Shown here piece after piece: positions 59,792-64,000 of a stretch of 64,000 nt of DNA. Under the pieces are notes generated by a model that saw only the letters and a list, made by a program, of their open reading frames with translations, was not told where the DNA came from and made no database searches. Positions within the stretch are counted from its first letter, which is position 1; the number at the start of each line of letters is the position of its first letter. The position numbers were made by a program, and so were the translations under genes. Location: assembly GCA_016210055.1 (NCBI GenBank), contig JACQUZ010000011.1:50156-114155 (forward strand), in the 5' to 3' direction. Origin of the DNA: Deltaproteobacteria bacterium. GTDB lineage: Bacteria > Myxococcota_A > Polyangia > Haliangiales > SHYZ01.

Positions 59792-62668
59792 ATGGTCACC
59801 TTGTCGGTACCGGCGACTGGTCCAGCGCAGCATTTCGTTGGCCGAGAGCGTGAGCTCGAGGCACTGGAGGGCGCGTTCCAGGCGAGCAGGCAGGGCTTGG
59901 GGGGGGGCTTTTTTGTCTACGGCGAGTCAGGGGTAGGCAAGAGCGCGCTCGTTCGTAGGTTTCTCGAGAGGTTAGTTGTAGAGCACCCTCAGGTTCCCTT
60001 GGCCATGGGCCGGTGCTACGAGCGAGATGCAGGCTCGTTTAAGAGCGTCCAGGGTGTCATCGAGGACTTGCAGAGGTACTTGTCGCACCTGCCTGACAAG
60101 AAGACCGCACGGCTTCTGCCACGTGGGATCATCCACCTAGCCCATATCTTTCCCGTGCTGAAGCGTGTTCCAGGTGTGACCGAGCGGATGCTCGGGCAGC
60201 CTCGCATTGAGAGTCCTCAGGAGCTTAGGTCCCACGCGTTCTCCGCACTGCGCGACTTGCTGTCACGACTAGCGGCGTCCCACTCGGTGGTCATTTATAT
60301 CGATGACCTCCAGTGGGTCGATGCCGATAGCCTCGCCCTTCTCGAGGAAATCATGCATCCCCCCGAGGCGCCGGCGCTGTTTCTTGTCGCGACGATGAGG
60401 ACGGCTCCCGAGGCACATCCAGGGGCCGCAAGGCTGTTGACGCTCCTCGGATCGTCGTCAGAACGCGTGCGACAGGAGTACCTGGCGCCGCTTCCGATCG
60501 ATCAGGCGCAAGAGCTGGCTTCCCTTCTCCTTCGGGGAGAGAACGCGACGACGGACGTCCTGTCCCTTGCAAGGGAGGGTAGCGGGCATCCGCTGTTCAT
60601 TTCGGAGCTGGTTCGCCATGCGGTTCGGAGGGGAAGTCAGGCCGCTGGAACGGTCAAGCTAGACGACGCGCTCTGGGACAGGATCGCCGAGCTCCCTGGT
60701 CCAGCGCGCCGGCTTCTGGAGGTCATCGCCATGGCGGGTTCCCCCATCGCGGTGAACGTGGCGGCGCGCGCCGCCGGGCTGCTTGTCGACGAGGGCCCAC
60801 AGTACATCTCGCAGCTCGGCCTGTGCCACTTCGTCCGCTCGTCTTCACGGCCTGGCAGGGACGACGTGGAGTGCTACCACGACCGAGTGCGCGAGTCGAT
60901 TCTCGCTCGGCTCCCCGACGACCACCGCGTCGAGCACCATTTCCGACTTGCCGAAGCGCTCGAGCACTCGGGGGCGATCGAGGTGGACCCCCAGGCCCTC
61001 GTGAGACACCTGGAGGGGGCCGGACAGGCGATGCGGGCGGCACGCGTGGCCGAAGTGGCGGCAAAGCGTGCCGATGAGGCCCTCGCGTTCGACCAGGCGG
61101 CCGAGTTCTACCAGACGGCGCTTCGGCTGGGGCCTGATGACAAGGCGGCGAGTCGCCTTCTCCGCCTGAATCTAGCCGATGCGCTGGCGAACGCGGGGAG
61201 GAGCGCCGAAGCAGCCGAGATGTACCTTGCAGCTGCAGAAGGTGCGTCAAGGACGGGGGGGCTCGAGCTTCGGGTCCGCGCTGCGGAGCAGTACTTGTTC
61301 TCTGGCCACATCTCCGAGGGGCTTGGGCTTCTCGACGAGGTCTTGGCCGAGTTGCACCTCAAGCTGCCCAAGACCAGGGGAGAGGTGATCCTGTCGCTCC
61401 TTTGGTACCGAACGCTACTTCGGATCAGGGGAATCCGTTTCCGTCCTCGGTCTGAGAGCGAGGTCGACGCCGAGACCCTCACGCGGATCGATATCATGCG
61501 TTCGGTGGGGGCTTCGATGGCGATGGTGGACAACGCTCGTGGCGCGGCGGTACAAGCTCAGACGCTCCTCCTCGCCTTGAAGCTTGGCGAGAAGCGACGC
61601 ATCGCCATGGCGTTAGCAACCGATGCGAATTTCATAGCCTCACAGGGGGGCGAAAGGAACTGGAAGCGAGCACAGAAGTTCATCAAGAGAGCGAACGAGG
61701 TGGCGAGCGAGGTCGGCGAGCCCTACCTGACGGCGTTTGTTTCCGGTTGCGCTGGGATCCAAACGTACTTCCATGGCGACTTCCCCGCCGCCAACGTCGT
61801 CCTTGCCAAGGCCGAGGCCATTTTTCGCGACCAAACGAAGGGATCGTTTCACGAGCTCAGCACGGTGCGAATTTTTCGCATGCTCGCTCTCCGGCACTTG
61901 GGCAGGCTACGGGAGCTCCGACGCGCGGTCGATTCCCATGTTCGCGACGCGATGCGCCGGGGCGATCGTTACACCGCTACGACCATGGTGCGTGCATTGA
62001 ACTTCTCCTGGCTTACCCAGGGGCTTCCCGAGGAGGGGAGGAGGGAGCTGGAACAGAAATCATGGGTCCCGCCCGAAGGTGGCTACCATGTTCAGCACTG
62101 GTATGAGCTGCGGGCGCGCGGTGAGCTCGACTTGTTTACCGGGGACGGCGCAACTTCCCTCGCGCGCTGGCGCGAGAAGTGGGATCAGCACGAGAAATCA
62201 CTTCTGCACAAGAGGGTGCAGATCGTGCGCTCTGAGGCACGTTGGCTCAAGGGGAGGCTGCTTCTCGCTGAGGCGATGCAGACGGGGATGTCCAGTGAGC
62301 GGCGGAGGCAGATCCTCAAGATCGCGGCTCGCCTTGAAGTCGAGAACATCATGTACGCCAAGCTCTACGTCTATCTTCTTCGTGCCGGTGTCGAGTCTCA
62401 ATCGAAAAACTTACCGCGAGCGACATGGCTTCTTGGTGAAGCAATCCGCATTGCCGAGGAGCAGGGGATGGCGCTCATCGTGGCAGCGGCGTGTCGCCGC
62501 CTGGGGCAGCTTCATGGGGGGGACGAAGGGACCCAGATCTTCAGTCGAGGCGAGCAGTGGATGATCGGTGAAGAGGTGAAGGACCCAGAGCGAGTGACCG
62601 AGGTGGTCGCCACCGGAATCGCTATCACGAGCCCAAGGGCCCTGCCGGCGGCGCCATCACCTACTTGA
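59792..62668 (+). CDS. STAND-type AAA ATPase with TPR tail
   Basis: The 958-residue product begins with FVGRERELEALEGAF and an AAA_16-type ATPase (Walker A GESGVGKS near residue 50, Walker B VVIYIDDLQWVD), then a long helical TPR-like region. It matches the ATPase-plus-TPR half of the kinase fusion at 4644 but has no kinase or DNA-binding domain. The ATG at 59792 follows a GGGGG tract; a TTG at 59789 is in frame. It converges on the graspetide precursor with a 12-bp gap. Probably a signalling or regulatory ATPase. Confidence 0.8.
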   Translation: MVTLSVPATGPAQHFVGRERELEALEGAFQASRQGLGGGFFVYGESGVGKSALVRRFLERLVVEHPQVPLAMGRCYERDAGSFKSVQGVIEDLQRYLSHLPDKKTARLLPRGIIHLAHIFPVLKRVPGVTERMLGQPRIESPQELRSHAFSALRDLLSRLAASHSVVIYIDDLQWVDADSLALLEEIMHPPEAPALFLVATMRTAPEAHPGAARLLTLLGSSSERVRQEYLAPLPIDQAQELASLLLRGENATTDVLSLAREGSGHPLFISELVRHAVRRGSQAAGTVKLDDALWDRIAELPGPARRLLEVIAMAGSPIAVNVAARAAGLLVDEGPQYISQLGLCHFVRSSSRPGRDDVECYHDRVRESILARLPDDHRVEHHFRLAEALEHSGAIEVDPQALVRHLEGAGQAMRAARVAEVAAKRADEALAFDQAAEFYQTALRLGPDDKAASRLLRLNLADALANAGRSAEAAEMYLAAAEGASRTGGLELRVRAAEQYLFSGHISEGLGLLDEVLAELHLKLPKTRGEVILSLLWYRTLLRIRGIRFRPRSESEVDAETLTRIDIMRSVGASMAMVDNARGAAVQAQTLLLALKLGEKRRIAMALATDANFIASQGGERNWKRAQKFIKRANEVASEVGEPYLTAFVSGCAGIQTYFHGDFPAANVVLAKAEAIFRDQTKGSFHELSTVRIFRMLALRHLGRLRELRRAVDSHVRDAMRRGDRYTATTMVRALNFSWLTQGLPEEGRRELEQKSWVPPEGGYHVQHWYELRARGELDLFTGDGATSLARWREKWDQHEKSLLHKRVQIVRSEARWLKGRLLLAEAMQTGMSSERRRQILKIAARLEVENIMYAKLYVYLLRAGVESQSKNLPRATWLLGEAIRIAEEQGMALIVAAACRRLGQLHGGDEGTQIFSRGEQWMIGEEVKDPERVTEVVATGIAITSPRALPAAPSPT

Positions 62669-62680
62669 CCGGCGAACGAT

Positions 62681-62857
62681 CTATCGCGAAACAACCTCGT
62701 CGTCGTCGGACGGGTATTTCATGGTGACGAACTCGTCGCGGTCGGATGGGTACTTGAGGGTGATGTACCTTGCTCCTCCCGAGACATCCCGAAGCTCCTG
62801 TGTCACGAGAAAACGTGCGAAAAAGGGCGCCTTCGACTCGGTCTTTTTCTTTTCCAT
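62681..62857 (-). CDS. mdnA: Microviridin-type graspetide precursor with two tandem cores
   Basis: The 58-residue product has a leader MEKKKTESKA-PFFARFL and two 12-residue cores, ITLKYPSDRDEF and VTMKYPSDDDEV. In known microviridins the leader PFFARFL is recognised by ATP-grasp ligases (MdnB/C), which link Thr to Asp and Ser to Glu by esters and Lys to Glu by an amide in TxKYPSDx(E/D)(E/D). Here each core has Thr, Lys, Ser, Asp, then Asp-Glu, so the ring-forming residues are present. The ATG at 62857 has AAGGAG at good spacing. The peptide would be an exported protease inhibitor or signal. Confidence 0.88.
   Translation of the reverse strand: MEKKKTESKAPFFARFLVTQELRDVSGGARYITLKYPSDRDEFVTMKYPSDDDEVVSR
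62693..62764 (-). repeat. Tandem 36-bp core repeats of the graspetide precursor
   Basis: Two 12-codon units are adjacent, 62764-62729 and 62728-62693. They encode the same TxKYPSD pattern but differ at variable codons, consistent with duplication of a core. Confidence 0.8.
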
Positions 62858-62927
62858 GAGAATCTCCTTGGCGAGGTGCAGGGGGACTCTATGCAAGAAC
62901 TCGCTCCTTGCGCAACCCACAAGAGCT

Positions 62928-64000
62928 CTAACCGACCGTAACTTCAGCCGAGACGATGCGCCCTTCCGCCATGCGGGCACGCGCCTTTTCGGCTACGCCC
63001 AACCAATGCCGGCGCTCGAGACGCCACCAAAGGAGCAGGGCTCCGATGACAATCTCGGCGCAGAGCCCGAGCCAGCCACCGACGGCGCCCCAGTGGAGCT
63101 TCAAACCAAGGAGCCAGGTGAGAGGCGGTGTCATGCACCAGGCCGTGAGCACGCCAAGCAGTGCCGGGAAGCGGACGTCGCCCGTTCCGCGAAGTGCCCC
63201 TCGGGCGACGATGTTCGCCCCATCGAAGATCTGAAACACCGCGGCCACGTAGAGCAGGCTCACAGCGATCCTCGATAGGCCTGGGTCGCTCGTAAAGCCC
63301 GAGACGATCCACGGAGCTCCCAGGGTTAGCACGATCGTGCAGGCCCCAGTGTAAGCGCCAACCAGCCACATTCCGAGGCGGGCAACACGGAGCACTTGCC
63401 TGTCGCGACCAGCCCCGACGGCTTGCCCTGAGAGAATCGACACGGCCTCACCCACGGCAAATGAAGGAAGAAACGAGAAGTGAATCACCTGGAGCGCGAC
63501 TTGGTGCGCAGCTGCGTCTTTTTCCCCCATCGATGAGAGCATCGCCGTGAGGAGGCCAAAGGAGCCGATTTCGAGGAAGAACTGAATTCCCGTCGGGAAT
63601 CCGAGCCGGCACGTCTCCCACGCGTGGGATGCCCGAACTCCACGAAGCCTCCATCCGATTCGCTGTTGTGAGACCACAAGGAATCCCGCCTCCACGGCGT
63701 GCGCCACGACTGTCGCCCAGGCAACACCAGCCACTCCTAGCCCTTTGACGTGGATGAGGCTGGCTGCCACCATGATGTTCACCAAGTTGGCGGTGACCGT
63801 GGCCACCATCGGCGAGCGCGAGTCACCCGTGCCGTAGCGTGCTTCCCGCAGGGCGACCACAACGAGAAGTAGAGGTGCGCCCAGGATGCGGATGCGGAAA
63901 TAGAGGACCGCAGCCCGCCCGGCCGCATCAGTGGCCGTAATCCGGGCGAGGAGTGGCGCGGCTAGCTGTCCCGCAAGGAGGATGGAGAGCCCGAGGCCGG
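62928..64000 (-). CDS. MATE-family multidrug exporter (5' end outside window)
   Basis: The frame remains open to the window edge, so the N-terminus is missing; at least 357 residues are visible. It has repeated hydrophobic helices with the MATE signatures LGFPTGIQFFLEIGSFG, AAAHQVALQVIHFSFLPSFAVGEAV and FDGANIVARGALRGTGDVRFP. MATE proteins export cationic compounds using Na+ or H+ gradients. It is on the same strand as the graspetide precursor and ends 70 bp before it, so it may belong to that cluster, although microviridin clusters usually carry an ABC exporter. Confidence 0.88.
   Translation of the reverse strand, partial: GLGLSILLAGQLAAPLLARITATDAAGRAAVLYFRIRILGAPLLLVVVALREARYGTGDSRSPMVATVTANLVNIMVAASLIHVKGLGVAGVAWATVVAHAVEAGFLVVSQQRIGWRLRGVRASHAWETCRLGFPTGIQFFLEIGSFGLLTAMLSSMGEKDAAAHQVALQVIHFSFLPSFAVGEAVSILSGQAVGAGRDRQVLRVARLGMWLVGAYTGACTIVLTLGAPWIVSGFTSDPGLSRIAVSLLYVAAVFQIFDGANIVARGALRGTGDVRFPALLGVLTAWCMTPPLTWLLGLKLHWGAVGGWLGLCAEIVIGALLLWWRLERRHWLGVAEKARARMAEGRIVSAEVTVG

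Noticed and set aside
59531..59833. 100-codon minus-strand frame in the spacer
   Set aside because: No ribosome binding site, no recognisable motif, and it overlaps the start of the AAA/TPR gene.

Overview
The window is GC-rich, densely packed bacterial chromosome, almost certainly from a myxobacterium-like member of the Myxococcota (Polyangiales-type). The evidence is a MYXO-CTERM-like sorting signal, MopE-type putative metal-binding repeats, paired myxobacterial outer-membrane beta-barrel proteins, very large Ser/Thr kinase fusions, a kinase with a DUF2378-like tail, and several PilZ proteins. Intergenic gaps are short, start/stop overlaps (ATGA, GTGA) are common, and many convergent genes end within about 20 bp of each other.

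Layout. 1-3.8 kb: the 3' end of an unknown gene, then a four-gene operon of two ABC ATPase/permease pairs (minus). 3.9-10.2 kb: a beta-barrel protein preceded by a good sigma-54-type promoter, a 1684-residue kinase/AAA/GAF/sigma-54 activator fusion, and a small lipoprotein. 10.2-15.1 kb (minus): two outer-membrane proteins, ftsY, and a secreted/membrane protein. 15.2-19.0 kb: smc. 19.0-21.5 kb (minus): a CehA/McbA-like lipoprotein. 21.6-24.6 kb: yebC-ruvC-ruvA-ruvB. 24.6-32.2 kb (minus): gap-pgk, a pseudo-receiver/GGDEF/kinase/DUF2378 protein, tpiA, secG and dapF. 32.3-34.3 kb: a small 69-residue gene and a divergent FAD oxidoreductase. 34.3-41.4 kb (minus): a giant VWA/MopE-repeat/FGE-like protein. 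41.6-43.4 kb (minus): two PilZ genes and a BNR-type protein. 43.4-48.9 kb (plus): nrdJ and a three-gene unknown module. 48.9-55.2 kb (minus): metG, PilZ, HEAT-repeat, tatD, rplC, rlmE, yciO. 55.3-59.4 kb: a polysaccharide flippase facing two aminotransferases. 59.8-64 kb: an AAA/TPR ATPase facing a microviridin-type graspetide precursor and a MATE exporter that runs off the window.

The most interesting items are four. (1) A 58-residue microviridin-type precursor at 62681-62857 has a PFFARFL leader motif and two tandem TxKYPSD cores. It sits behind a MATE-family exporter, and no ATP-grasp ligase is visible in the window. (2) A continuous reading frame of about 2366 codons carries a MYXO-CTERM-like signal in its middle, followed at once by a lipoprotein-type signal, as if two secreted proteins had fused in frame. 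(3) A large signalling kinase is embedded between pgk and tpiA. (4) A kinase-sigma-54 activator fusion lies next to a sigma-54-type promoter.

Housekeeping assignments (smc, ruvABC, ftsY, gap, pgk, tpiA, dapF, secG, rplC, rlmE, metG, nrdJ) rest on clear motifs. All functional statements come from reading translated sequence; no database search was run.
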